Assembly: GCA_951640165.1 (NCBI GenBank)
Contig: OX621250.1
Span: forward strand, 12,859,501-12,923,500
Length of the DNA stretch: 64,000 nucleotides
From: Pseudoips prasinana
Lineage: Eukaryota > Arthropoda > Insecta > Lepidoptera > Nolidae
Direction: 5' to 3'
This document shows positions 18,815 to 31,600 of this stretch, in pieces; position 1 is the first letter of the stretch; every line of letters starts with the position of its first letter. Both the position numbers and the translations under genes were made by a program. The notes under the pieces were generated by a model. That model saw nothing but the letters and a program-made list of their open reading frames with translations. It was not told the DNA's origin and searched no databases.

Positions 18815-18912
18815 ATAATAATAACATCCTGAGATATTATTCACACGGCCATCTGACTGATACGAAATTAAGCAGAGCTTGTTGTATGGAAACCAGATAA
18901 ACCATATATGTA
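18815..18912 (-). repeat. SINE/LINE tail fragment
   Basis: It contains ACATCCTGAGATATTATTCA, CGGCCATCTGA and AAGCAGAGCTTGTTGTATGG. These are shared with 47455-47545, 59465-59585 and, in forward orientation, 29690-29750 and 36840-36900. Confidence 0.6.
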
Positions 18913-19978
18913 CTACATAAACGAGTTGCGTAAAGCGTTGAACACGAGCAACATCTTAATGTTACATCAAGGACATACATTTATATTTCACTCAACTGAC
19001 TATAGAAATAATTCTGTAATTTCGAGTTTAGAAAACGTAACAAACTTCCGAGGTGGAGCTCCCCGGCATGGTAGACGACAACCAGTTGAGAATCTTGCAC
19101 CTGACAACATCCGAGCCATTATTTGTGAAGAGCTGGAAAAGGTGGTTGTTAATCGTCTTCCCAGTATCATAAATGAACTGATGGACAGACACTTCGCCAG
19201 ATACAATCTTATGCAAACGTTGAACCTGATCAGTGACAGAATTACCGCAGTTGACAAGAAACTGGATTTATTGACGGTGGCAGAAGAATCTACGAAATTA
19301 AGTGCCTCGTCAACTCGGTCATCTTCAACCACCGAAAAATGCGCAGTACTACAGGTCGAGGGCAATCATCACACCTCATCTTCTAGTGACATGCCAGCCC
19401 TGGCGACGACTGCTACTCCAGCGCCACCACAGAAACGACGCATCCCGTCGACCAAGATCACGGTAACAGATGTCACACAAAAAGGTACGCCACCGCTTCC
19501 CTCATCCATTACAATCAATGCAGCGCCACACACTCGACAGCCTAACCCTACGTCCCAACTAAAAGAAGGCAAACCCCGTGACTCCTTGCCTCTTGCATCG
19601 GTAGCGAAAGGCGTTCAAGATGGCTGGAATGAGGTTCGACACCGGCACCAACGATCTTCTTTCAGTTCTGTTCTGCGTGGTACTGCGGCACCTGGTACCA
19701 CTAAATTGGAGGCGTCAGAAAGACTTAGACAGCTACACCTCTACTATGTGAAACAAGGCACTACTGATGGTCAGGTACGTGAGCATCTAAATACTATTTG
19801 TGGAAGTGATGTCTGTACTGTAGAAGATCTCAAAGCTCGTGGTAGTTACGCATCCTTCAAGTTGGTGGTACCATCTAGATTTGCAGATCAAGTTATGTTG
19901 CCTCAGAACTGGGCCGAAGACATCTGCATAAAACCCTGGCACCGTAATTTTCGTGCCAAAAACGATGAAAGCCATTAA
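18908..19978 (+). pseudogene. LINE ORF1-like protein
   Basis: The 356-codon frame includes upstream repeat-derived residues; the element's own part probably starts around RGGAPRHGRRQPVENLAPDN (about 19046). It has a helical part (NIRAIICEELEKVV...LISDRITAVDKKLDLL), a Ser/Thr/Pro-rich middle, and a C-terminal region (SYASFKLVVPSRFADQVMLP, then WAEDICIKPWHRNF). That region resembles the nucleic-acid-binding end of CR1-type ORF1 proteins. No CCHC knuckles are seen. Confidence 0.65.
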
Positions 19979-20567
19979 ACCCCCTAAACTTCCAACTGCA
20001 TCTCTCCATAGTGAACGCATTGTCGACCTGCGATTATTGTACCAGAATGTGCGTGGCCTTAAAACCAAATTATTGACATGGAGATCAAGTTTGATACTTA
20101 CCGAGCATGATTTGGTAGCCGTGATGGAAACGAATCTGGACAATTCAGTAGAGGACTCTGAAATGTCAATTGGAGACTGGAAAGTTCTTCGCAGAGATAG
20201 AGGGACGGCGGGTGGCGGCGTGTTGATAGCTGCACGACCAGGTTTTACCTTGACAAGGCGAAGGGAATTCGAAACGGACTGTGGCGAAGATATCTGGGCT
20301 CATTTCAAAATAAATAGCCTAAATGTGTTTGTATGTGTTGTGAATGTTAAACCCACTGCAACTGATGATGATTATATGTCGTGGTTTTGCAAGGTTGAGA
20401 GCTTCATCCACAATTTGAATGGGATTGTATTAGTTTTAGGAGACCTAAATTTAAAGAGCGCATCTGTAAATATTAACAACTATTATGGTTATTTTATAAA
20501 TTTTTGTAATCTGGCTGATATGAATGGAGTGATGAATATGCGTGGGAGTAAGTTAGACATAGTTTAG
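19953..20567 (+). pseudogene. LINE ORF2, APE-type endonuclease part
   Basis: Endonuclease motifs in order are LLYQNVRGLKTK, AVMETNLD, RRDRGTAGGGVLIAARPG and LVLGDLNLKS. A stop follows at 20565-20567. The nuclease nicks the target for target-primed reverse transcription. The part after the GDLN block is cut short by frame loss. Confidence 0.8.
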
Positions 20568-20779
20568 GTTAGGTTCGTGAGGGCACTGGAGTAGTGTGCG
20601 AGTATGTTGAAGGCTTGGAGTTGGTTCCAATTGATCTCTATCACCCACCCCTAGACATCGTGGTGTCTCTAATAATGCATAAAGTTTATGAAAAGCTAGA
20701 CCCCAGCAACATAGATCGAAGTAGGGACTGGAACTTTGCCAAAGGAGATTATAAACTTCTTTATGACCAAATAGGTTAA

Positions 20780-22233
20780 GCTCCGTGGCATGAAGTTATT
20801 AGCTGTAACAACCCGTGCAAACAATGGAAAATATCGCGAGTTACGCCTATTCCTAAAACCAGTGATAGATCCTCAGTGGATAAACACAGGCCTATTGCTG
20901 TCCTTCCAACGATAACAAAAGTTTTTGAGCATATACTTCATACATTTATTTACAATAGTATAAATGCTTATCTATCAGATGCCCAGCATGGCTTTCGGTC
21001 CGGTCGCTCCGTTAACTCAAATCTTATAGTTAAGACGGACTTAATTTCTAGAAGCCTAGACATAGGAAGGCAAGTTGATGTCCTCTACTTCCATTTCTGC
21101 AAAGCTTTTGTCAGGGTCGACAATGATGTGCTCTTAACTAAGTTGGCTGCCATTGGTTTCTGTCAAGGTTTTCTCAACTTCTTTGCCGACTACTTGCGCG
21201 ATCGCACACAGTTCGTTAAACATGGTTGCTTTGAGTCCGGGCCCTATAATACACGCTCAGGTGTTAGTCAAGGATCTGTGTTGGGTCCACTTCTATTCCT
21301 AGTAATGATCAACGACCTTGTAAAGTTAAATTGGCTAAATGCCTACTATATGCCGATGACCTAAAACTAATAATGGAAATAAAAAACGAGAAAGAATGTG
21401 AACAGCTACAAAAAGATATAAACGCCATTTGGCACTGGAGCATTGGAAACAAGCTGCTCTTCAACACTAGTAAGTGCTATATCATGACCTACGGTCGCGG
21501 GCGGCGACCAGTTCTTTTTAATTATACTATAGGTGGTCAACCAATTACTCGTGTCAACAACATAAAGGACCTGGGAGTGACCTTCGATCGTTGTCTCACA
21601 TTTAGTGATCATGTTTCCGGTGTTGCCAAGGAATCATTTAGGCGGTTGGGTTTTGTTTTGCGTAATGTCCGTGACTTTGAGAACCCACAAGTCATCAGCC
21701 TTCTTTACAATTGTCTGGTTCGAAGCAAACTCGAGGCTAGTGCCTGTGTCTGGAACCCTCATACAGCGACCCAAATATTGATTATCGAAAAGGTGCAAAA
21801 AACCTTCCTAAGATTTCTATTTAAAAGGATATACAACTACTATCCTTAAATGTACCCTACTAACTATCTTTTAGGAATGTTAGGTTTTAATTCTTTGGAG
21901 GTGAGAAGGGGCTTTGATCAGCTTACGGTAGCCTGTAAAACCTTTCGTGGAGAAATTGACTGTCCTGAGCTCCTTAATTTATTCTGTCGGTTATATGTGC
22001 CTGGTCGTAGGCATCATCAGTGCCGCCACCAGCGTGAATTATTTGCGAAGCCGCTGCATCATACTGTCGCTAGAGCCAAGTCTCCAGTATGTCGAACCCT
22101 AGATATGCTAAACGCCCTCCTGATTGCCTATCCTGAATGCGATGTGTTTGCCGGTAGATGGACAGACATTAGGCGAATATGTTTGGTTTTCTGCGAAAGA
22201 AAGTATGCAAGGATGTCCAGTATTTTGTATTGA
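20780..22233 (+). pseudogene. LINE ORF2, reverse transcriptase part
   Basis: RT blocks read RVTPIPKT, HRPIAVLPTITKVFEHIL, AQHGFRSGRSVNSNL, SGVSQGSVLGPLLFLVMIND, then, after a frame change near 21340, LLYADDLKLIMEI and LFNTSKCYIMTYGR. The catalytic YADD is kept. A TAA stop at 21847 interrupts the C-terminal region, which continues in the same frame to 22233. The last active copy was therefore some time ago. Confidence 0.85.
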
Positions 22234-22313
22234 AATTTATATGTAACCCTAAAAATAAGTAATGTAATTGTTTCTATGTTAATTAATGTAATTGGTTATT
22301 AACCGATGATTTA

Positions 22314-22350
22314 TTTATTTATAGTTAAATTTTATTTAACTATAAATAAA
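22314..22350. repeat. 17-bp perfect hairpin after the LINE
   Basis: Arms 22314-22330 and 22334-22350 (TTTATTTATAGTTAAAT and its complement) with a 3-base loop, just after the LINE's coding end. It may belong to the element's 3' end. Confidence 0.7.
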
Positions 22351-22379
22351 AAAATCATAGATTTTTAGATGCATATTCT

Positions 22380-23375
22380 TATTATTAAACAAATGTATAT
22401 TATCTCGAACATGTCAAACGCTGTTCGGCCGAAGGCTGTTAACGACTTCAATATGAACTACCCGTTGTAAGTTCGTCATGCTCCCATTGTGTGTTAATGC
22501 TTGCGGTGGCGTTGTGGGTCGGGTCGTTTCCTTCCCTCTAATATGGCCCTCACGTCATACTCGTGAACGGGTGCTGCTTGCGGTACCTGGTCGAACTGCT
22601 GTTGGGGTACTCATAATATTTTATTTTTTCATACTGTCGTTGCCTCTGGTTGACTTCGTGTGACTTGTTAATTTTGTAAATGTACGCGGATGTACCCACC
22701 GTTTTCTCATCTAGCAAGAGGTTATTCTAATTGTTTGAGTGAAATTTAATGTTATTGTTTATTATCTCACAATTTTTTTGATTCATTAGATGACAACGGT
22801 TCTGTGCGTGCATTAGCCTACATAACGCTCATCACAATGTAAGAAAATACATGATTTAAAAAAAAACAAGAACGAAAACAAAAAGCAAAAGAAGACGAAA
22901 AAAGCAAGCCTGGAGTTTCTTTGTGGCTTTCTTCTCCGGGCCGTCCACCTAGGTAGCTAGAGAAAGCCGCAGGTTAGCTAGGGTAGGCTCCTCAGCGGCG
23001 AGGATCGCTTTGGCCCCTTAACACGTCATTGGTGATCCCGTGCAACTGATCACACCCTCTCTTAGAATTCTGTCCTTTTGCTTCAGCGGCCCCCTGAGCT
23101 GTGGCCCGAACCCTAAAAGGGTGGCCTCGGGTATTAATTGTTTAATTTAAGCTACTGGTTAAGAGCCTTCTGGGCTAGCCAAATGCTCATTGCCTTCAAT
23201 TCTTTAATTTTAATATTGTACAACTAAATTTCAAAATAATAGTATAATTTTTTTAGACTAATTATATTTTTATACTGTATTCGACTATGTTTATGTACTC
23301 CATTGTGAACTTGACAAGTACAAGTGTATGTTAATACCCAAGTGCTGAATAAATTTCATTATTTCATATACTACT
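22380..23375 (+). other. Probable LINE-derived non-coding sequence
   Basis: No ORF. A moderately GC-rich block (22900-23110, including TTTGTGGCTTTCTTCTCCGG) and the end TGAATAAATTTCATTATTTC look like a LINE 3' UTR, either of the element at 18908-22240 or of a second copy. This is inference from composition and from the position after RT. Confidence 0.35.
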
Positions 23376-23394
23376 TTTCTTTTGTAAATACATA

Positions 23395-23545
23395 CTTATA
23401 TAGATAAATTTTACATTCAGACACATCATAAACAGACATGTTCATGCACACAAATATCTGTCTTGGTTGGGAATCTAACCCACGACCTTTTGCGTGAAAG
23501 GCAAGCATTTACCAACCAGTATCGGATCAAATTGGATTGTAATCA
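23395..23545 (-). repeat. tRNA-derived SINE fragment, minus strand
   Basis: The complement carries a degenerate tRNA head (TTGGTAAATGCTTGCCTTTC, then GGTCGTGGGTTAGATTCCC) and a tail like that at 29600-29660. A box and B box are recognisable. Confidence 0.6.
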
Positions 23546-23663
23546 GTTGAAAATAACAGAAATAAAATTTTCGTACTCATTATAACGGAACATAATTTCC
23601 TGAAATACAAGAAAATTAGGTTTAAAGAACATTTATTCTCAAAAGTACAGTTCACTTATATGA

Positions 23664-24003
23664 GACTGCCTCGTTGATCTAGTGGTAGCGTGTTCACCCG
23701 CAGAAAACTCAAAAAAGGCACTGGGTTCAAATCCCGGGTCGGGCCAAAAGTGATTTTGAGACTTTCCTTTAAAAATAAAATTTTTCTCAGCCCGTGCCTC
23801 GGAGAGCACGTAAAGCCGTCGGTCCTGTACCTGACCTCATTCCGGTCGTGTCGCTAGGCGTCCTATCGGATCATGAGAGTAATGGAATAGAAAGTGCTCC
23901 TGTGTTTGCCCACACACTTGAGCACTATAATATCTCCCGCGCAGATGGCTAATCTGTATTGAGACTGGCCGCCGTGGCCGAAATTCGGCTAGGAGGACAT
24001 TAT
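23664..24003 (+). repeat. tRNA-derived SINE, about 340 bp
   Basis: The head TTGATCTAGTGGTAGCGTG is an A box and GGGTTCAAATCCC at about 23723-23735 is a B box of an RNA polymerase III promoter. It contains an extra A-rich insert, so it is not a functional tRNA. The body has GTGCCTCGGAGAGCACG and a GATCATGAGAGTAATGGAA block shared with 63395-63740. Confidence 0.75.
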
Positions 24004-24686
24004 TATATGAGAATTACAAAGGTTTACAAATGCGTGACGTCTTATGACAAAGCATGCATGAAATAAATTTAAATGTAAATATAATGAACTAAAATACTAC
24101 ACAAAAACTTAACAATTATTGATTACATTAACTAATTAATATTGTAGGCAGAACTACAAAACTGGCCAGCTACTCATCATCAGAATACCCACAGCATTAA
24201 TTAGTTTCCGTATAGCTAGTACCTACCGTGCAGTTGTTAAGTAAGGTGCGTGTGTGTGCCTATGTGTGTGTGCCTGTGTGTGTAAGAAACAAATTGTACT
24301 CGTCTACGGTGATATGGAGTGAGTAAGTGTGTAAATACATAGTGAATAGTGATAGTCATCTACAGAAATAAAAAAAAATCTAATTGAAAATTTCGCTATG
24401 AATTCTTAGTTCTAGGAATAAGAAGTGTAAACCCTCGTAAGTATAAGATTATTTTCATAGAACTGTTCCGTTAAAATCGCTGTAAGTAACTTACAAATTC
24501 TCTGAGAAACCGTGAGGCAATACGATGACCAATAGAGATTCAAAACAATTTAAAAGGTTGTGCTTTTAAAAAGTTTGCAGCTATGTCTGCTTATAACCTT
24601 AATCAATAAATACGAAGATAGATAGATGTTCAAGTAAATATACTTACTTACATTCAAATCTTTCGCAGATAATGTCAACCGAAAGA
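24004..24686. other. Non-coding, with a GT-rich microsatellite
   Basis: No gene. A (GT)n-like run interrupted by GCCT lies at about 24246-24285. Confidence 0.5.
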
Positions 24687-24780
24687 CAAGTGCAGATGCC
24701 AGCACATTAAGCTACCCCATTCTGTCAAATTTCCCCAATTGAATATGAACCTTATGCTTATGGGATAAAGTTGAAAAAAA
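24687..24780. mobile_element. Palindromic MITE copy B, left half only
   Basis: It starts GTGCAGATGCCAGCACATTA with the CTACCCC and CTGTCAAATTTCCCC blocks of the family, and ends in the middle at GATAAAGTTGAAAA. The right arm is missing and substitutions suggest an older copy. Confidence 0.7.
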
Positions 24781-24954
24781 ATTCAATTCACTTTATTTAA
24801 TTAAAAAATCACAGTTACATATTGTTGTTAACCGAAACACATATTAATACAAAAACAGGTTATCGAATAGCAGTCATGTACAATAACTTAGTCATACAAC
24901 CTTATTCATAAAAATTACAAACAACCTTCAAAATTATTAACTTATACCGACCCT

Positions 24955-25035
24955 CAACATGCATCATACAGCAACATGGGTAGGTCCACCTCGTGGGCCT
25001 ACCCATGTTGCCTTCGTCTTCAGGTTCTCGCCTAT
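24955..25035 (-). repeat. RTE LINE-like fragment with hairpin
   Basis: GGGCCTACCCATGTTGCCTT, then CGTCTTCAGGTTCTCGCC, parallels the GGCCTGCCCACGCTGCGTCT segment of the RTE fragment at 33627-33675. The start is an inverted repeat (AACATGGGTAGG ... CCTACCCATGTT). Confidence 0.45.
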
Positions 25036-25688
25036 AGGGCGCAAATCTAATTTAATAAAAATATTTTTAAAAAATTACTACTAATTTCGTAAGCGGATAC
25101 ATTTTGGAACATTATTATTCTTAATTTTAACATTACCTACCAGTTTATTTAATTTTTATTGTATCACAATTCTGATCAAATAATTTCTAAGTTTCTTATT
25201 ACACCTTGTTTAAGTTTTTCCCCGGCTAAAGTATCTGTAGGAAAGCTAGGTATAACTCTAATTAGAAAATCATATAAATTTATTGTGTATTTGAATAGGA
25301 GTACATAATAATATATTACGAAACAAAGAACACATTTATAATTATTGTTTCCGCATGTAGGTTTCATAATTGTAAGTACAGAACTAATGAGGTCCCAAGT
25401 CAATTGTTTCAGAAACTTTTACGACTATCGGCAAGACAACTGAGGGTCGAGCACAAAAGAAATAATTCTCCGCTTAGAAACTTACTAGGAAGTACGGTTG
25501 CAAAAAAGGATGCGTTTTTTGTGCACCCGGCCGTTGGCGAAAACCATTGTTGGGATCATAGGCGGGGGAAGTAATAATTTCAGTAAGGGTGCGTGTCGTA
25601 ATGAAACTCTTACCTGAGGTATAGATGCGCTGTGATTTTAAACCAGTTGTGGTATTTAGTTCGTGGAGTAAGGTGGTCGGTATATAAA
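25036..25688. other. Upstream region of the BEN-domain gene
   Basis: A minus-strand ORF at 25176-25403 has no recognised content. The BEN-domain gene's 5' UTR and promoter should be within the last few hundred bases; no TATA box is evident. Confidence 0.4.
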
Positions 25689-28600
25689 ATGTCTTCCACT
25701 AGGAAAGCTGAGAATTGGTTGCTAATGGAATGGAACAGTGGTGGAAGAGATGTGGTGTATGTGAAGTCTGTGCTAAGCCCAGTCAATAAGGAATTGAAAA
25801 TAGGTGACGAGTTGATGGTAAACCGGCGGGGTGAACCGGATACAGGGATTCTGATTGCGCGCGCAAGTAAGTACCTACATATAAAATTTCTATTCTTTAA
25901 TAGTAGCTATTATCATTCCAATAAATGGTTTCTTCTTAGATTATATTATGATCGCTATATACGGGTGAATTCATATGTTGATATCAATATATATATATAT
26001 ATATATATGTCTCTTATAAGTGCAACATACCTATATAGAAACCTATGTATAATCAGTTTATCATAAAGACGAACGGATAGAAATTTTATCCAATGCGTAT
26101 TACACTTAGAAGGATATTTACCAAACCGGCACACAATTAAAACAATAACGAACTATTCAAAGAACACTATGGGCAAATTAGAACTAAAAAAATACCGAAT
26201 ATATTGACTAAATAACATTTCAAATGTGTTTTATAGAATAGATAAGGTGAAACATACCTGCGTAGTTGTATTATACTGTCCATAGCCATTACATTAAACA
26301 GCGTAGGTACTTTAAGCAGGTAACCGTTATTGCAAGCATGTTTGTGAATGTAGGTTTCACGGAAGCGAATGCAAAATTAAGGGTATTAACGGAATACGTG
26401 TTCAGCATACTGTTATCTAGAATACTGATATTATAATAATCATGCAGTAAACTACCTGATACACCGACAAATGTTCGGCACTATAGTAGTCTTCGCCACA
26501 TCAGTAGATACATTGGCACTAGGAAAGCCACCCTTACTGCTTACATTATAAAGACGCTGTAAGTTCAAAGTGACTGAGACTGTACTTACTTTAATCCTGT
26601 CGAAGTAGGTACAGACGCCAGCACATCAAGCTATCCCAGTCAAATTTCTCCAATTGAAAGTGAACCTAATGCTTATGTGATAAAATAGAAAATCATTAAA
26701 AGAAATTTGACAGATTGGGGTACCTGGATGTGCTGGCGTCTACGCGTCTGTACAATTTTAGATGGTAGGTAGTAGATATACGCGCATGATTTTTGACCGA
26801 TCAAAAAGGAGGAGGTTATCAATTCGACTCTATCTGTTTTTTTGTATATAACGCCTTTTATCTGTTGTTTGGGAAGCGATTTGCATAATTTCTTTGCTAA
26901 AATCAGCTGTTTTAAAAATGTTGAAATCGATTAGGATATTTTTTCAAAAAACCATTTATTATATTTTAATCATAGATACTTACTGTATACTTCTCTGATA
27001 AGTACACCTATAGATATGAGTCTTGATTATATATGCGTAACTTTATGAGTAACGTTCTTATTATTTTAAACTTATGAATATCAGCGAAAACTTGAAATTG
27101 GCCTTCATGCTTTATTTTATGTTTTATTTCTGTTCTAGCTGTAAGTTTTCTGGATGAATAAAATAAAATAAACGTATTAATGCATAACCAAACAAGTACA
27201 AAAGTATTAATTTACTAAATAATTATGCTGGTATTTTTAGTATTTAATTTACATCTCTTTGTATTTGTATACAAACTTGTATACCTACATATTTACTGTA
27301 TGGACATCAAACTGCACTAGAGTAGGGCTATAAATCCTGATTAATTAAGAAGAGACAAACAGGCAAGGCCAACACGGACGGATAGTATAGGAATACTATG
27401 AGTAGCTGTGCGGGAAAGTGAACCACGTGGTCACTGATGTATGGGAGGCGATCTCCTTAACCATTGCGCCAACGTGCAGGCGATGTTTAAACGTAATATT
27501 AAAATAACAGAGTCTAAAGTGCGTTGGCAGCAAGTTGATACTTTGAGCTGCTAATCATAGCTGTTGTGTTGCCTGATTACCATTTCTTTTGGGAACCTTA
27601 TATATATATATTTCCTTATTTATTAAATTAGATAAGTCAATATTTCATGAGTTTATGAATTTTTCAGAGGAACGGGATATGTTGGACTCGCTGTTACAAA
27701 ACCAGGATGCAGCCGGTCCTAGCGTGAAGAACGAAGAAGAAGCCGAAGATTTCTCTTCGGGGGCCTCATCGTGGGTGCCCAGCGATGATGGTGAACAATC
27801 TGATTCTGCAGAGGTATGAGCAATCATTACTTGTCGGTATTCGATCTCTTATTAGTTCCATGTTTTAAAAGGGTTTCTTGTTAAAAAGCACATAATAGTA
27901 AGTAACTATTGAAACGTTTTTCGTTTATTACATAGTCTATGGCACATCGATTTTGTAATCCATGTTACATATGATACTGTAATGCGGGTAGTTTTGACAA
28001 ATGTTGAAAAAATTTGAAATATTTTACAGGCAGAAAATAAGAAAATTAAATTGGATCGATGTAAACGTCAATATTGCAATAGAAGATCGAGTAGAAAGAT
28101 TATCACCCCCTCACACAGAGCCACCCCAGTGATACCAAAAATTATGGAAAAAGCCAACCAGCTGAAGCGTAAGAGAACGAACAACGACACTCCTAATAAA
28201 AACATTTCTAACAACAGTATTTCAGTTAACAAATCTGTACCAGATTCTACTAAAAAGACGTCTTGTATGCAAAACATAGTGAAACTCCAGAAAGTGGCCA
28301 TCGATGTTCGCGAACTAATGGATATAAAGAATAGTTTCAAAACACTTTTCAAAATGCTTGAAGACCTCAAGCATCCGATGAAGGAATCTCAAGGGTTAAA
28401 CCAAGAAGTGGATGACAGTTATATAAATATTGCTAATCCCATTGTACAAGAGGATACTACGCAGCATTCGTTCAGCCAATCAGATGATGACAAGGAAAAT
28501 GATATTAGTGAGGACTTTAATCGCTCAGATGATAATATTCTAATCAGTAATAAGTATGTTAACGCTAATGTGAAGACAGTGCAGACGAAAGTTAAAGGGG

Positions 28601-31600
28601 ACCAGGAATGGGTAATGTATTAAGTCGTAATTAACTTCCTAGCCTTATTTTTGAAGTTATACTTCTTTTGGCGCGATGGAGAAAAATGATGAGAGTGAAT
28701 TTTTACGATGCGCGCGCACACCGACACCAAAAAATTTTACAGCAAGAAGTTAGTTCTAGGTGGTATGAAAATGTATGAGAGTAAATTTTTACGATGCGCG
28801 CGCATCGTTAAAATAACAGCATGACGTTAGTGGTATGAAAATTGATAACTATGTTCAAGTTGTATATTAAGAAGTATAACTTCTAACGCGTGTACATAAG
28901 TACACACAAGTTTTTTATTTCTGTAAGAGTCAATTCCCATTCTAACCAGTTCCTGCTAGGTACTAGAATTTGGAATTTCTATACTAATACTGCCCTTATA
29001 AGAACGGTGCACAGGGCTCAAAATGTGACCTTCGTTATTTTCCCTTCTGGAATATTTCCTGTAGACTATTTGCCACCGGTTTTTTTATAGTGGGCCAGCC
29101 ACTATACAAAAAACCCGTGACAGTATGATGTAAATCGAATTGTGTTACGGCCTTTCCCAATCGGGCAGTACAGGGTAATGTAATTATTGTAGTAGTGGTG
29201 TTATGCTGACAGCTAGAATTGACGATTTAAGTTGCCTTTGGAGACATGGAAGGGTGACATCTCAAACAAAGATACATCTGATGTAGTCACCTCTCTCTGT
29301 TTTTATACTTAGTAGGTACTTGTTGATTTGTCTTGGTGCGAGGAACAAATCAGGGCGACCTCCCGTTCACATAAAAGCCTAAGCGCGGGTGGCTTGCAGC
29401 GTTTCATAAGTATTATAAACATCAATATTGTATGAGCATTTCATTTTATTTACTCTTGAGTCACTCACGCAGGACTCATAACAATAGAGTGGTACATTTT
29501 TTGTTCTTTATTCAATAAAAAATGTTAGCATCAGATACCCGTTCAAAATTTTATTTGCTCAATGGCCTAACAGTACAACGTTACGACGGGCCTGTTGGCT
29601 TGGTTGGTAGATGCTTGCCTTTCACGCCGCAGGTCGTGGGTTCGATTTTTTCTAAGTCTAGAGGAGAAAGTATTATATGCAGTATATCAGGTATCTGGTT
29701 TTCCATAGTACAAGCTCTGCTTAGTTTGGGATCAGATGGCCGTTTGTTAATACCACAGACCAACGGGAATTTCATAGGTTATTTTATACAAATAAAAAAA
29801 TTAATTTTATAATGGATAAATGTTTTTTTTTATGTCCCGCACACTCCGAAATTTAAAGATGTTATATTTTAATTGTCTATTTCTTTACATTGTAGGTACC
29901 TATTGGGAGTGGAAAGACATTGATACATGCTGACCAGTTCCAGAAAGTAAACTGGAAATCATATACCATTGCTACGAGGACACTTCTACTAGCTGTATTT
30001 CCGAGAAGGTAAATTTCCATTGCACATATTAACAAAGAATACACTCTTAAGTATTCTGATACCTACTAGGTTTGAGCCATAGGTGATACCAAGTGTGGCA
30101 AGCGTCAAAGGCTACGGTATCCAATATGGGACGTTAACGTTTGATAAAAAATACCGGGTGGCCGAGATTCTGTCGTTTTCTCAGACATAAAGCAATCATT
30201 AAAGCGCCTTTAATAATTTTATTGCACAAGGTAGTTATGTTGAATTTCTTATGTCGGAATATTATTAGGATAAGAAATCTCCGTAGGAATGTTTCGGCAA
30301 TGAACAACAATATCTAGGGACAATGTTTTTGTTGTGCACATAACTAACGAAAACGAGTTTTCTCAATTATTCAACAGTACCTACAATTCTAAACAGTATC
30401 AACTAAACTAATTATAATAGAAAACTTTTGGATTTCTTGGGTGTAAAAACAGAATTAGCATTTTAGGTTACATTAAAGTTCCAGAAAGTAAACTGGAAAT
30501 CATATACCATTGCTACGAGGACACTTCTACTAGCTGTATTTCCGAGAAGGTAAATTTCCATTACACATATTAACAAAGAATACACTCTTAAGTATTCTGA
30601 TACTAGGTTTGAGCCATAGGATTTCTTGGGTGTAAAAACAGAATTAGCATTTTAGGTTACATTAAAACGCCTCATTTTACAGCGGTGTTATAATATTGTA
30701 CCTACATCAGACAGTATTTTTTTAGGTATCGAAATCTTTAAACTATGTGGTCCTTTGTCGGGTCTCTCTATATCGGTAGTAGATCAGAGTTTAAAGCCTA
30801 CATATTACAATCCCTTGTAGTTGTGGTATTAACCAGTTGTTATTTAAATAAACTTAGAGGAAAAATTATAATACTAACACTATCTTTTGATAGGTAACAC
30901 TCATTACTAAAATTTTTAATTATGATATTTTTTCGGAATATATAATTAAAGTTCTTGGTTTTAAATTCAACTGCAAACAAGTTCACAGTACCAGCCCGGA
31001 ATCAGGAAGTCGGCGGCCGCGGCGTTACAAAATCGTGCCTTGACTCTTCAAAGCTCAAATTTGTAATGTAAGTCGTTGGCCGTTTACTGTGTTCGTGTTG
31101 GTGAGCCCGTAGCATTGGATCTTCAGAGTATAAAGAATAGATATTGCCCCTGGTTTTACTTACCGACTTGTTTTAGTAGGTACTATAATATGTTTACTGC
31201 GCTAGGCTCCATTGAGACTGTCTACCATAACCGAAATCCGACCAGAGTGAGTCTGTTATTAGGAGAGGTATCTAGGCTACATCTTATATTCATTTTTATT
31301 TATGTTACTTTAAATTTGTTTAGGATACTAGCAACCCACTCCCTGACCGGAAAGCGCTCGCCCGCATTTCAGAACAAGCCTGCCAAAATGTGCCTCGACC
31401 CCAAGATCATTTCTGACGTCATTATAGAGATTATGGACAGATTTCACGTGAGGGAAAATCTAGTCAGGTAAGATACTTCTCAACACAGACCTTTAAGATT
31501 CCTTAAAATAGGTAGTCGTATTTAAGGTAGGTACTCCAAAACAGTAATAATTATTAAGGGCATTTTTGCTCCTGTCCAACTTCCACACCTGGGACTTGCA

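Larger units (their letters stand above)
18908..22240 (+). mobile_element. CR1/Jockey-like non-LTR retrotransposon, decayed
   Basis: ORF1-like (about 18990-19978), endonuclease (19953-20567) and reverse transcriptase (20780-22233) segments follow in order on the plus strand. ORF1 and ORF2 overlap by about 25 bp in different frames. ORF2 is broken by frame changes near 20570 and 21340 and by an in-frame stop at 21847-21849. The linker between endonuclease and RT is shorter than expected. The 5' boundary is unclear because a SINE tail precedes it. Confidence 0.8.

Noticed and set aside
23664..23740. Candidate tRNA gene
   Set aside because: A and B boxes are present but the acceptor and anticodon stems do not close, an A-rich insert breaks the loop, and the rest of the unit recurs at 63.4 kb, so it is a SINE.
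30478..30620. A second, alternative exon 4 of the BEN gene
   Set aside because: It lacks the acceptor site and the first 41 bases of the exon, and the flanking 46-bp repeats explain it as a duplication.
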